Shown here in pieces: positions 1 to 11,295 of a DNA stretch of 64,000 bases (its first letter is position 1; each line of letters starts with the position of its first letter). The notes below the pieces were generated by a model, which had not been told where the DNA came from, made no database searches, and saw nothing but the letters and a program-made list of their open reading frames with translations. This DNA comes from Ypsolopha sequella (taxonomy: Eukaryota > Arthropoda > Insecta > Lepidoptera > Ypsolophidae), in assembly GCA_934047225.1 (NCBI GenBank), contig OW203992.1:5879501-5943500 (forward strand), in the 5' to 3' direction. A program made the translations under genes and the position numbers.

Positions 1-756
1 GGGGATCTAAAGAGGCCGACTTGGGTTAATCATAAAATAATTTGAAAGTAGGATAGAGTCAGAACTTTTTCACGGGTGCAAGAGAGACGACATTAGAACG
101 GAATCATAATTTGATTCAACCAAAGCGGCCATTTTAGAGGACCTGTAATAAGTGCATCTGATATATCCACATTACATACTCTTGGAATTTAAAACCAAGG
201 TAAAACTTTTCTTGCAGAATAATGCATTCTACTCTATTAATGAATTCAAGAATTTAAACATAAAGCCATGTTCATTTCCTAATTAGACATTTAAATGTAT
301 TTTTAATTAAGTATGACATTTTTAATTTTAATTTTAGCCACACATTTTTAATAATGGATTTCATATGCATACCGAATGTGTATGTACATTGTACATATTT
401 TGCATTTATTGTGATATTTATAGTAATAATAATTGACAAACCTTTTATAACGTGCTTTGTTATATGGTGAATAAATATCTCATCTCATCTCATAATAAAT
501 ATATTTCATTATTAGACGAATCAATTTCATTTCATAATGAAATTCACAGAACGAATTCATTTTGGTCATTAGTTAAAAAGAATTCGTTAATTTTATCTCG
601 TGTTAATTTATTTTGATTTCATGTTAATAATGTCATGCATAATGTAACAAGAGACTTAATTTATGAACTGATTACTTAATGACCAACGAGAAGGTCTACA
701 TTCAAATATCCACCCAAGCTTTTGACCTGATACTATTGTGCGTAGATGTTCATTAT

Positions 757-833
757 CACATTACGTCACGACATGAAACCCGAGGGGATGTCAGAGGTGT
801 TCCGAAGTGTAAACTATGAAATGCACGTCACTG
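757..833 (+). repeat. SINE-body-like fragment
   Basis: The segment reads ACGTCACGACATGAAACC, then a GGGGATGTCAGAGGTGTTC-like core. The same body occurs at 58184-58262 and 22935-22992, and in reverse at about 34384-34425, so it is an interspersed repeat. At 34255-34430 it follows a tRNA-like head, which suggests a tRNA-derived SINE body. Confidence 0.5.
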
Positions 834-974
834 TCCAGATTTGGTACACCTGTTCTTCAACGACGATATGTTTTTTATAATTATATGTTTCTGAATTTGA
901 GCTAAAAATACTGCTTTTATGACTTTGTAATGACTTTTAACCATTATTTTTTATTATTTTTTAAAGAATTGTCT

Positions 975-1155
975 GATATGACGTCACTTGAGAATGTTAG
1001 ACATTATACTCATTGTGATGTTTGATTGCTTATAAAAAAGTGGTCTGTTTCTGTCTGTCTACTCATCTGTCAAGTTAGTCGGAACGAAATTATTGTAAAT
1101 TTATCTTGATAGCAAAGGACACATTTCTAAACAGCCATTTCTCAAGTGACGTCAC
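975..1155. repeat. short inverted repeat built on TGACGTCA
   Basis: GATATGACGTCACTTGAGAA at 975 is matched in reverse complement at 1136-1155, with about 140 bp between the arms. The arms contain a CRE-like TGACGTCA core. It is probably a small MITE, but no target duplication could be confirmed. Confidence 0.4.
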
Positions 1156-2106
1156 ACGTTGCAGCTATTTCGTAAAAATATTCATCATCATGAGGTTTTT
1201 TAGACCACAAGTTCCAAAATACGGCTTATAAACCTAAATATCGAAATGGTTTTCGAATTAACACATCTTAGTATAATTTAATCTAAGTGAATTGTATCTA
1301 ATCTTACCCTCTTATTATTGTATGGGCATATGTATTTACAAAAATTAAACTACACATATCAATGATAAATCCTATATCAGCTTATGTGAAAATCTGGTAT
1401 TCACTGTGATCCAAATAAAAATAGAATTATAGTTCGTTGATACTAAACTTGTTTTCCAATTATACACCGTATTAACGTGCGATAAACCTCTTTTTGCATA
1501 GCATATCAACGTTTCAATGTTTGATTTATTGTCACTGAAAAATAATGTTTGTTTGAATAACGATAGGTTCCAAATTTAAGTAGTAGGTTTCTCTTTTGTT
1601 CTAACTCTTGCTGGCTTGGGAATACTGAGTGATGAGGCTAGTTATAGTGAAGCAGACCGAGCTAATGTGATCATTTATCAGAATATCAGATAAGAATTTA
1701 GGGTTCGGAGCGAATAGCCAGCAAAAATAGTGTTATGGGGGATGGGTGGTTAAAAAATAAGAAAAATCATAAGTTGTGCGTTTCGTAATGACACCCTATC
1801 GCATCAGGAGTATAATATTAGAGATGAGATTGCCGAAGTTTTCTTACAGATTCATAAATTCATAATTTCTGTAATTCAATAGCTATTTCCATTGTTTGCT
1901 TTTTGTTTGAAAGTCGATTTGACGGTTTTACATCTACGTTTTAAGTTTTGTTTTTATTGTCAGTTTGATAACTAAAATTCAATTTTCAAAAACAGTTCGT
2001 CCTGAATGCCATCCGTTTCCATGATAAGATTCGTAATAATTTTTTACAGCACACACTTTACAAAAATTTTATTAATGTCCCTGTTAGCTTAATATTGTTT
2101 CATTTA

Positions 2107-2561
2107 TACAGGATGCTTGGTAAATCGACCTATTCCTTTAAATGGGTTATACTAGGGATCATTTCCAACAAAAATGCCTATCAGCTAGGGGTCGAAAATG
2201 ATAATTTTTTTTCAAGTAAAACACGTCTATATTTCAAAAATTACAAAACAAAAAAGGTTTTCTTTCCACTTAAGACCTTTTAATTCTGAGATTATGAGAA
2301 TTCAGGGCATGTATTTTTTTATAAATGATCATTCATCTATCATTGATCAGAAATATAATAAATAAGTGCTGAGAGAGGAATAGTTATTTTTAAATTATTT
2401 GTTTTTGGTTATTAGTCTAAAAGTTTGAAAAATAATATAAAAACCTTCGTAACTCGGAGACCATTCATTTTCGAAATCTAGTTGATAGGACTTAATTCGT
2501 TGGAAATGATCTCTAGTATAACCCCTTTCAAGGAATAGGTCTAATTACCAAGCACCCTGTA
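2107..2561. mobile_element. MITE with TACAGG ends, Tc1/mariner type
   Basis: The left end TACAGGATGCTTGGTAAAT and the right end ATTACCAAGCACCCTGTA are inverted copies. The inverted repeat continues imperfectly inward for about 65 bp, through CCTATTCC and GATCATTTCCAAC. TA at both ends fits TA target duplication by Tc1/mariner transposases. The 62-codon open frame at 2095-2283 lies in the terminal repeat and is not a gene. Confidence 0.6.
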
Positions 2562-2691
2562 TACAAAAGAAAAGATAAAATTTTGTTTTTTCATCCCTAA
2601 AAAAAATGCTATAATGTTACTACTGAAAATTGAGTTTCCTTCAAACTCTCCATAGAAACAGCAATTTTATAGGCCTAATATTTTGGTTTAG

Positions 2692-3268
2692 TAGAGATGT
2701 GCCGACTATGACTTTGGCCGACTAGCTGATTGGCCGACTAGTCGGTTGAAAAAAGGCCGACAAGTCGGCTTAGCCGATCCATGCTTTCGGTGGTGTATAC
2801 AATTATTATTCTGGTATATAAAAAGAACTCGAGTATATAAAAACTGATGAGACGTAATAAGTTCTTAACCCAGTGTTGTAGAAAGTCGCGTTTAGATTAT
2901 TTTTTTAATTCAATAAAAATAAAATAAATAAAATAAAAATATGTTTATTTGCAACCAAAAAGATATACAAAAATATATTAGTCTATTACTATAATTAAAT
3001 TTACAGTCTTCTTGATTTAAATCCAATTATTTACCAAAGAAAGTGCTCCTATTCCTAGATTATTTTACAAACTGTAAGGCTGATTCTAACGAAAATAAAA
3101 ATTAATAACAATAAAGATTACGATTTCATGTCAATCACCCTATATATGCAAAGTAATAGACCGACTAGTCGACGCTTTTCCCGACTAATCACCGACTAAT
3201 CGCCGACTACAAATATGGCCGCAAAGTCGGCTTTCCCGACTAGTCCGTGACTAGTCGGTACATCTCTA
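2692..3268. mobile_element. non-autonomous DNA transposon with TAGAGATG ends
   Basis: The ends TAGAGATGTGCCGACTA and TAGTCGGTACATCTCTA are inverted. Both subterminal regions carry many CCGACTAGTCGG-type motifs in both orientations, the usual layout of transposase-binding repeats in hAT-like elements. The flanks (TGGTTTAG and GTTTGAAG) are not identical, so the superfamily is unproven. Confidence 0.6.
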
Positions 3269-3284
3269 GTTTGAAGCAAACTAT

Positions 3285-3482
3285 GACAGAAATAAATTTC
3301 TATGTTTGAACACTTGGCGATTTATCCATCGCAAGGAGATATAAATTAATATTATATCATTGCAGTATAGAAACGCAGAAAGAAAAGTAAATCTGGATGT
3401 GAGGAGCTCTGAACCGGGATTCGAACCCGGGACGTCTCGCTTACCGGGCGATTGCTCTAACCACTGAGCTATCCAGGTCTCA
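3285..3482 (-). mobile_element. tRNA-derived SINE
   Basis: Read on the minus strand, 3482-3412 resembles a tRNA: an A box TAGCTCAGTGGTTAGAGCA, a loop that would carry GGT (threonine-like) and a B box GGGTTCGAATCCC. The acceptor arms (GACCTGG and TTCAGAG) do not pair, and a non-tRNA body continues to about 3285. A second body copy follows at 3674-3816 and a diverged reverse copy at 4038-4098. This is a SINE, not a functional tRNA gene. Confidence 0.65.
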
Positions 3483-3673
3483 ACACAACACGTGAATTTA
3501 CCGATGTGCTTTACCATACTGCAATGATATTTATAGATAGCCACTTTACAGTGAGCCACTTAGCGCCTAGAGGACGCTAGTGTATTCAAAGCTAATCAAA
3601 GACCATTATGCCCTACCGTCACCAGTTACAGCATCAGGTAGTGAAGAATACACATTACTCTTATCAAAACTAT

Positions 3674-3816
3674 TACAGAAATAAATTTCCATGTTTGAAC
3701 ACTTGGCGATTTATCCATCGCAAGGAGATATAAATTAACATTACATCATTGCAGTATAGAAACGCAGAAAGAAAAGTAAATCTGGATGTGAGGAGCTCTG
3801 AACCGGGATTCGATCG
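3674..3816 (-). repeat. second copy of the 3285-3482 SINE body
   Basis: It repeats 3285-3428 nearly base for base, from ACAGAAATAAATTT to the GAACCGGGATTCGA half of the B box, then stops. The tRNA-like head is missing. Both copies face the same way, about 390 bp apart. Confidence 0.65.
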
Positions 3817-4037
3817 GGAAGCAAACTGGTTTCCTAACGAGTAATGTGTGAAGTTGCTTAATTTAACTGTTTGGAAATAGCGACGTTTCGTACAAGATAT
3901 TTAGGTAAACCATTTATTTTATTTATTATTAATTATATTAATTATAATATTTGAAAGCTGTATGAAAAGACCCTTAACATGGAATTGAGGTATAAATCTG
4001 CACGTAAAGAACCCTGAAACGAGATACAACTACTCTG

Positions 4038-4098
4038 TGTTTCTATATCACAATGATATAGTGTTAGTTTGTATCTCCTTCCAATGGAAAAACCACCA
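4038..4098 (+). repeat. diverged reverse copy of the same SINE body
   Basis: TTTCTATATCACAATGATAT, then TATCTCCTTCCAATGG, matches the reverse complement of 3320-3372 with several changes. It is older than the two copies just upstream. Confidence 0.45.
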
Positions 4099-4429
4099 AA
4101 ATTTTGACATTTATTTCTTCCATAGCAACCTTATACAAAACAAAAGCAACAAATTCCAAAAAAGTAAAAGAACATTTCTCGTGACAACCAACCTTAAGAG
4201 TTTAGACAAAACTTTGAGAGCGAAATGTGAGAACACAAACAATAAGTTGTCCCACACATCAAGGCATTTTCAGACTTATTACAATGGCATAAAAGTTTTA
4301 TCAGAGGACGCTATGTATACTTTACTGATGCATTCAGGATGAATAACTGATGAGACCACGTCGAGTCGTCAGTAGACGCGTGTCTTTAACTACTGACAGT
4401 ACAAAGACAAGGTGAACAAGGCTTTACAC

Positions 4430-5172
4430 TCGGTTTTTTAGGGTTCAGTAAATAGAACTGTCACAGCAAAGGGAGACAGCAAATGGCCTCGGAAATTTGT
4501 GACAAATATTAGTCGGCGTCACATTTTACAACATAGACATGGTTTCTTTTAATTCAGTAGCCATATCCGTCTGTCTGTCTGTCCGCAGCTTAGCTCAGAG
4601 ACCCTTAGTAGAAGAAAGCTGTAATTTAGCATGAATATATTATTCACGTCGACAAAGTGGTAAAATAAAATATAGAAAAAAACAAATTTTAGTGTACCTT
4701 CCCGACATGTAAAGTGGAGATGATTGTTTTTCTCGTCTATCCCATCGTACGTGGTATCGTTGGATAGTCGTTCAAAAATATTGTGGCTGTGTCAAAACCA
4801 TTTTTCGATTTAGAGATTCGTTTGCGAAATATTAAGCTTTAAAGTGCTAATTAGTAAGAACCAAGTGCCCCTCCCCTCCTGCCAGCTAAACGGTTGTTTT
4901 GGATATGTGAAAAAATTCACGACAGCTTTTTATATAACGAATATAAAAAGACAACTATCACAGCTAAGTAGGCTTTACAAGTTAACGAGTAATAGTCAAC
5001 CAATTTAAAATGAAAATTTCGTACAAATTCCTTTGAAAATAGATGAAGCTGTTGTTAGTTGTGTAAAACAGGTAGCAAATATAAGTTAATGAACCTTCTA
5101 AGTCCGCATATTGTGACGGGCAACTACGGAACCCTATACTGCGCGTAGTTCGACACGCACTTAGCCGGTTTT
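4430..5172 (+). repeat. lepidopteran GGAACCCT repeat, about 740 bp
   Basis: It starts CGGTTTTTTAGGGTTCAGTA, has CTGTCTGTCTGTCCGC near 4570, and ends ACGGAACCCTATACTGCGCG, then CACTTAGCCGGTTTTTTT. Other copies or parts lie at 10440-10507, 12012-12115, 15100-15146, 34560-34672, 44265-45540 and 47205-47860. I recognise these end motifs from many moth and butterfly sequences but do not assign a superfamily. Confidence 0.6.
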
Positions 5173-5394
5173 TTTAACATTTATTTTCATGACATCAATG
5201 CCTGTGCTGGTTCCGAGTATTGACACTGACGCCTTTATATTAATTTCTGCATAATGGTTTCGCTTGTTTGATTTATTTCGCACTTGTAGTCCTAGAGATG
5301 CAACAGAGACCGTGCATATAGTTGTTATGATTGATTTTCGTATTTTAAATAAAAAGTAATAAATAAATGTGATTTATTACTCCCGCACCCATCT

Positions 5395-6062
5395 CCACTC
5401 GTTTACCGACATCGTCGACTATAGTTCGTTGCCGAATCTCGACGTTCGGTACACGATCCACAAGAGAGATGCCTGGCATGGTTCACTCCATAGCCTTCTG
5501 CGCCACTTTTATTTTGTGGATGTAAGCTTTGGTTAGCGTCCATGTTTCGGCACCATAAGTAAGGATAGGCAGGACACACTGGTTGAATGTCTTGGTGTTG
5601 ATACATAGCTGGATTTTTGCTCTAAAGATATCTTCCAGTTTTCTAAAGGCAACCCATCCTAGCTGAATTCGTCTTGCGATCTACTTTATCTGAGATTCAC
5701 CGCCAAAGGACATATAATGCCCAAGGTAGATGTACTCGTCTACCACCTCTATGATAGAGATGGGGAAGGCTGGTAGAATTACTAGTCATAATCTTCGTCT
5801 TGGACATGTTCATCCTAAGGCCGACCCTTTAAGGATGCTTCATCCAGTTCTGTCCACGGGACATCTAGGTAGACGGCAAGACCCAGCAGTTACGGAGTGG
5901 CAGCCAAGGCCAGGAAAGCCGTTAGTGGGTAGACCGATGTGGCTCGATGGCGAGACGATATCATCAGGGCTGTTGGTGGGCAACACGTAGGCAAAGTATG
6001 AGGCTGGCGAGAGACCGACAAAAATGGCGTGGAGGATGTGGGTGGATGTGGCCTGAATGATG
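5395..6062. mobile_element. LINE 3' end with internal 5' inversion
   Basis: On the minus strand 5830-5398 encodes the end of a non-LTR reverse transcriptase region, including LPILTYGAETWTLTK and later IRQRTIVDDVGKRVEM, with one in-frame stop. On the plus strand 5840-6060 continues the same protein: GHLGRRQDPAVTEWQPRPGK, then, after a frameshift, RWRDDIIRAVGGQHVGKV and GWRETDKNGVEDV. The upstream part of the ORF is thus inverted and the downstream part is forward, with only a few residues missing at the join. This is the layout produced by twin priming during LINE insertion. The copy is 5'-truncated and dead. It looks like an RTE-type family, which is a judgement from the motifs. Confidence 0.75.
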
Positions 6063-6128
6063 ACGGTTACTTACCTAAATTACTTACATATATATTTTTA
6101 ATAATATAAACAATCATAAGTTGTGCAA

Positions 6129-6355
6129 TGAGCGCTTTTCTCGTTATTTTTTTTTCTTAGTTCTTAGATTTCCTCCAGATGTCGGTGTCTGTCTCACCAT
6201 AGATAAAATATGTTTCGTAGCCATCAATGTCAAAGTGGTTTTTCGTTTGTTTGGAATCGGTGCAAATTATTCCTTTGAATTTGTTGCTAAAGAATGCGAC
6301 AGTGCCATCTAGGAAGCTTATTTAACACTAAATTTGACATAAGGAAAACCGCTCA
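6129..6355 (+). mobile_element. MITE family A, copy 1 of 4
   Basis: A 227-bp element with ends TGAGCGCTTTTC and AAAACCGCTCA. An inner inverted pair (CCTCCAGATGTCGGTGTC and GACAGTGCCATCTAGGAA) extends the terminal repeat. Other copies are at 16306-16531 (minus), 46811-47037 and 56168-56396. There is no coding potential. Confidence 0.75.
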
Positions 6356-6807
6356 TTGGGAACGAGACCGTCCCATCCACCTAAAATAGGGTAGACGGTT
6401 TTATTATAAAAGCTTCTCTTGTTATTGGCAACATTTTATGATTGGCTCCTTCAAGGAGATCTTATTTTCATTATTTCGCTTTTATTTATTTATAAGCATT
6501 TATGTTTTAAATCAACACTCTACAGGTGCTTGACAAAGAAATTAAAGCAAAGAAAATATTCTCAAGCTGATAAAAAAACCTCTAAACATGAGTAATTTTA
6601 GGAAAAAGATTCAAGAGCTGTTATAAATTATTTCGGGAAGGCGAAAATGCTTTTGACTTAAAAATATTGCGCTTCGTGGAAATTGTTGTCAAGTAATTGA
6701 ATACACACAACGTTACTTCATTTCAAGCTTTATTTACAGACAAGACAGTTTCTTCACAGAAATGAGAATATTATTTAAACCCACCTATAAAGGTGACTTT
6801 TATTGAT

Positions 6808-6923
6808 ACAGCCAAATTCATACTGGAGGCTCGGTAAGTGATCAGCAACAAGGTTCAATGACCTTTTCAAAAGAAAAATAATTCCTTACCACTTATTGAG
6901 TCTCCAGTATGAATTTGGCTGTG
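6808..6923. mobile_element. MITE family B, short copy
   Basis: Inverted ends CAGCCAAATTCATACTGGAG and CTCCAGTATGAATTTGGCTG enclose GGTAAGTGATCAG and its diverged reverse. Related copies or ends occur at 7613-7803, 18957-19060, 24099-24690, 39507-39625 and 50901-51176. Confidence 0.7.
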
Positions 6924-7096
6924 TCTGCCTTTTTTCATATGTCTCACATAAATCGGCACTCATGGTACATACTCTCCATGGTCTAGTCTGGGAGCCACTG
7001 AATGCTGCTTCAAGTGTAAAACTGTTTATGAGAAATATATATTTTTTAATTTTTATCATTATTTACAGTTATTTTAAATACGTGATTTCAGTAAAC

Positions 7097-7320
7097 GTTA
7101 GCAGTTACCTTACCATGTATCCTCTAAGTTAGCAGTTACATTACAATATATCCTCTAAGTTAGCGTTACCTTACAATGTATCCTCTAAGTTAGCAGTTAC
7201 CTTACAATGTATCCTCTAAGTTAGCAGTTACCTTACAATGTATCCTCTAAGTTAGCAGTTACCTTACAATGTATCCTCTAAGTTAGCAGTTACCTTACAA
7301 TGTATCCTCTAAGTAAGCAG
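7097..7320. repeat. 31-bp minisatellite, about 7 copies
   Basis: The unit is GTTAGCAGTTACC followed by TTACAATGTATCCTCTAA. TCCTCTAAG recurs at 7120, 7151, 7181, 7212, 7243, 7274 and 7305. The third interval is 30 bp because one A is lost. The first two units carry substitutions and the central units are identical, so the array has probably homogenised from the middle. Confidence 0.9.
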
Positions 7321-7612
7321 TATTTTTTTTCGATTTCAAATTATTTATTTGCGTTATCACATATATAATAAAGATGACAGGTTTTTTTTGAGATCACGTG
7401 ATACCCAGTAAGAGCTCAGCAAAAACAATAACAATGAGGAGAGGACATACATTGTTTACTTTACTTATAGTATTAATAAGCTATTAATAATAGTATTACT
7501 AATCAATCTACTTACAAACACTTAGTTAGTACTTATAATTATAATCTTTATAAGACCTACTGTCACTGTTGTAGAATGTGCTATACGTAAGTATCTAAGG
7601 TAACATTTATTT

Positions 7613-7803
7613 ATACAGCCAAATACTGGAGCCTTGGTAAGTGATCAGTAACACAGATCGATAACACCTTTTGCTAATTTCGCAAAATAACATTATGACC
7701 TCCCATAGTAATTGAACACGCAAAAATGAATTTAAGAATTTCGCAAAAATCTTACCTTGATATTGAGCACTTACCGAGTCTACAGTATGAATTTCCCTAC
7801 ATA
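7613..7803. mobile_element. MITE family B, copy 2
   Basis: ACAGCCAAATACTGGAGCC and GGTAAGTGATCAGT are on the left, and GAGCACTTACCGAGTCTACA and GTATGAATTT are on the right. The terminal repeats are imperfect. The middle contains an inverted AATTTCGCAAAA pair. Confidence 0.6.
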
Positions 7804-9610
7804 AAATAGTCCCAAATTCAAGAAAGAAGAAAGAAAACAGCTATATTTGAAATACCACAGAAAACAAAACAAAAAAAGAAAACAAATTACAAACGAAATA
7901 GCCATATTCTGTGGTTATGAAAAAAGAGTCCAGCTCAGCTTAATGCCACAGCTGAAGCTACAGCGCTGGTATTCTGCTGGATCCTACTAAAATTAAAACT
8001 AATAACTATAACATAATAATCTAAACATAACATCATCTAAATATAACAATATCAAACTTAAAGTAAAAAGCGTAAAGTGTAAAAAACATACAAATGATAA
8101 GAAAAATATTAAGTAAATATGTAAATCTGAAATAAATAAACTAATAATAGTGTAAAAAATTTTAAAAAATGCATATTTATAAAAATACTACATAAATTTA
8201 TAACTACGAGTATAAGCACTAATTTCCAGCAGTTACATGAGTCACAATGTATCGTGACGAAGGTACCCTCCTTGGGATGAAGCGAGATAAGCCGATCCCT
8301 ACCAGTCAATCTTAATCTTCATCAGTCGCTTCCGGCTGCTGAATTATATAGTGACTTGGGAGTGGAGTATTTGGTGGGTACAAGGGAGACCATGGCCCCC
8401 TCCAAAACACTAAGGATTCCATACATTTGACTCGACTTTTTGTATAAGGTCCAGATAAGTTTTCCAAAACTTTCTTTTTTTACTTTGTGATATATCTTCC
8501 CTGCGTTCCGTAATAGAATTATTTCGCTAAAATCGATTACGAAAGTATGAATGAATGGCTTATGATCCATTTTAATTCTATTTCGGACCGCAGGGATTGT
8601 CAGAATGCCCCCCCCCCTCCCCCGCTCCAATCAAACCTTGGACCCACCTTTGAGTGGTGTTACTTAAGGCGATTATCCCGGACAGAATGTGAAATTCGAT
8701 ATTTTATAATTTCGAAGACGCTGCATCCTGTCACTTTAGGAAATTGTAGCTCTGCATAAACATACGTTGATCCTTATTCTAAGACCCTTTGGCATTAGTT
8801 TTTACATAATTTATCATTTTAAGATATAGTAAGCTTCACGCGTTACTACAAAGTCATAAAAATAAGAAACTGTTTATCATCAGTTTCTCACCAAATACGG
8901 GCTAAAATGCAGAAGACATCACATATTCAGGTATGGTTCAAAGAAGTGAAGCTATGAGATTCTTTTTTATTCAATTTGTTTTAGAAGGAAAAAGCTTGAA
9001 AATATTTAAAAGCGCCTGCAAAAAAAAAATACCAAAACAAGATCTAACGATTTTGATTATTGCTTTTAAAATTAATCAGGCGCTTAGAGTCCAACAACAC
9101 GCCGCCGTCACGCAAAAATAAAAAAATAAAATGTCTTTATTTCTGGCAATGAAAAACAATACAAAGTGAAAAGAAAATTTTGGCTAATATCAGGTGTTTT
9201 CGTGGTAGTATAGTGCATTTGACGATTCCGATTTTGTGTAATATTGTGAACTAGTGGTGTGTTGTGTATAATAATATAAATAGTCCCTTTTGTTTTGTTT
9301 TTGTGCAATAAGTGTAAGAGTAATGTATAGGTTAGGTTAGTTTGCTGTATCATTTATTAAATAAATTAACATTGTAGAAGACAATAATAAATGGTAAATA
9401 ATGGGTAATAAAAGAATAATACAGTACTACGGTTCTGGTAAAGCCAAGCGAGTTTACCAAAATAAAGGTCGACGACTCCTCGGTCTCAAGTAGGCACATA
9501 GCATAAAATATAATCTTTACGTCAATGATAAAATAGTATATGAATTCGAGGTAAAAGAAATACAAATTATTAGGTTTTATATTAATATTTTATATGTATA
9601 TTATTAAAAT
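7804..9610. other. no recognised gene
   Basis: A-rich, low-complexity sequence to about 8330. A run of C and G-poor pyrimidines is near 8607-8630. The open frames of up to 102 codons here have no recognisable domain or codon bias. An AATAAA-type tail on the minus strand near 9120-9140 may mark the end of a retroposed copy. Confidence 0.4.
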
Positions 9611-9617
9611 ATTATAG

Positions 9618-9695
9618 CTTTCATAGAAATTTGGGTGTCAGTAATGAATGACCATCCGGACAAAGAAAATATATATGTCCTACTGAGAGGACAAG
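9618..9695 (+). pseudogene. degenerate copy of exon-like segment
   Basis: It follows TATTATAG (an acceptor-like AG) and resembles 9848-9921: CTTTCATAGAAATTTGGGTG, then GACCATCC, GACAAAGAAAA and ACTGAG.GGACAAG. Relative to the downstream copy it has a 4-bp insertion that breaks the frame, and its donor has changed from GT to AT. The two copies are 230 bp apart. Confidence 0.4.
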
Positions 9696-9847
9696 ATAAT
9701 TCAAATCAAGAAGGGATAATGAGGGAGTACCCAAGTACCTAGCTGCTGAATCTTCATTCAGTAAAATATAAATCAATGCTTGGTAACAGAACTATTGAAA
9801 TGTTTGACGCTTTAATGATTATTTAGGATAATTTGTTTGTTTTTTAG

Positions 9848-9921
9848 CTTTCAAAGAAAATTGAGTGTCAGTAACGACCATCCTGACAAAGAAAACATAA
9901 ATGTCATACTGAGTGGACAAG
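9848..9921 (+). CDS. candidate internal exon, unknown gene
   Basis: The segment is preceded by a pyrimidine-rich TTTGTTTGTTTTTTAG acceptor and followed by CAAG then GTAACG, a reasonable donor. Only one frame is open across it: one leading base, 24 codons (FQRKLSVSNDHPDKE, then NINVILSGQ), then one trailing base. A decayed tandem copy lies 230 bp upstream. I do not recognise the protein. It could equally be a piece of an unknown transposon, because nearby sequence repeats a GCCAGAAGGACAAG-like motif. Confidence 0.25.
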
Positions 9922-10247
9922 GTAACGTTGTGCAGTTCAGGGTCAAGATCATTGTACTGCCAGAAGGACAAGTCAATTTTTCATACAAAATACGTACTGC
10001 CAGCAGGACAACATATTGATTTTGTCAGGACGTTTTGCACAAAAAACCCATCCTTCCAGAAGAGCTACAAATAAATATCCAAATACGCTACAAATAAATT
10101 TAAATATCTGCCTAACTTTGCCCGTTCAATTAGTCTTACTAAACAACCAATCAACCCAAATTTTGGATTTATTTACGTATATAACATGTGTTATTTTACT
10201 CTTATTTGTGATTTTTTCGCTAAACTCATAAACTAAACATGAAAATC

Positions 10248-11179
10248 AGAGGTGCGATTGTGTCAGAAAATAGTCATGAAATCGTATTCATTTGATAGCT
10301 TAAAACTTATCATTTCACTTGTCAAACGGTCAATTCGAATTGTCTATGATATTCATAGATGCTTTACGATTTGTAGCGTTATTTTACAACATATCCCATA
10401 CGATACAACATCCCATCCCATACAACAGACATGTTTTTTTGCCGTTTTTATATATAATGGTACGGAACCCTTCGTGCGCGAGTCCGACTCCCACTTGGCC
10501 GGTTTTTGTATTTTGGTTCGGTTGCTATCTCGTCATACTAATATAATAAATAAACATACTATAAAATAAAACATCGACCGACAGTTGCAGTTGACACGAC
10601 ACTTGAATTGATTCGAAACTATGACGCGTTATTATAACTACAAAACTCGGACGAAGACAAATAATACGATAAGATATAGCGCTGTCTCTTTCTGACATCA
10701 CATCTAGTAAAAAAAGTGATCCCGTGTCAAGCTCTTTAACTCCATCTACTGTTGAGTAGTAGTAAACTTATGCCACCACCTGGGGTTGAGCAGCTGAAAC
10801 TCGGTTTTCCTTCAATTGTTGCGTTTGGTTTTATACAAGTTGCATGGAGATAATTTTCGATTGAATTCTATGTTTTAAATTAAATTATAAAAATTATTTT
10901 TTTTCTGGATATAAAAAATGTAATCAAAAAGATCTATTATTTTTGTGTTTGACATAATTTTAAAGTAAATAAATGAACAAATTTCATTTTACGTAGGTAC
11001 TACACAATAAAACGCAATTTCATTTCGCATTTTTTAAACCATCGGTCATTTTTGAACCTTCGGTCACTTTTCGGTCTTCATTTTATGGACAGTTTTACAC
11101 AATTCGAATTTTCCCTACACGATCCATGACAATGGTATAGATTTATCATCCATGACCAACCTTACACAATCGCACCTCT
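10248..11179. mobile_element. 932-bp element with AGAGGTGCGATTGTGT ends
   Basis: AGAGGTGCGATTGTGT at the left is matched by ACACAATCGCACCTCT at the right. Further inward TAGTCATG and AATTCGAATTGT recur in inverted order, so the terminal repeat is long but diverged. The element has swallowed a GGAACCCT-family fragment (10440-10507). There is no transposase and no clear target duplication. Confidence 0.55.
10440..10507 (+). repeat. GGAACCCT-family 3' fragment
   Basis: GGTACGGAACCCTTCGTGCG, then GAGTCCGACTCCCACTTGGC, then CGGTTTTT. It matches 34613-34672 closely, including the upstream ACAACAGACATG.TTTTTTGCC. Confidence 0.7.
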
Positions 11180-11295
11180 TTACATTACCAGAATACGGAC
11201 GCTTCACAGAATAAGGTTGCGGGAAGCGCACGGGGCGACTCGCTTGCAAGTGCGCCGCGCAGCGAGAATAAGACGGCCATAGTTTTTTTCAAATA

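Larger units (their letters stand above)
1..2100. other. non-coding flank, no gene seen
   Basis: AT-rich sequence with stops in all frames. I see no gene. It holds short simple stretches (ATCTC-like near 478-492) and two repeat fragments listed separately. Confidence 0.5.

Noticed and set aside
2692..3268. Exact 8-bp target duplication for the TAGAGATG element
   Set aside because: The flanks TGGTTTAG and GTTTGAAG share only part of their bases, so hAT membership was not claimed.
3408..3482. Possible tRNA-Thr gene on the minus strand
   Set aside because: A and B boxes are present, but the acceptor stem does not pair, position 33 is C, and the sequence continues into a repeated body. It is a SINE.
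7097..7320. CRISPR-like array of 31-bp repeats
   Set aside because: Repeats are contiguous with no spacers, and the genome is eukaryotic. It is a minisatellite.
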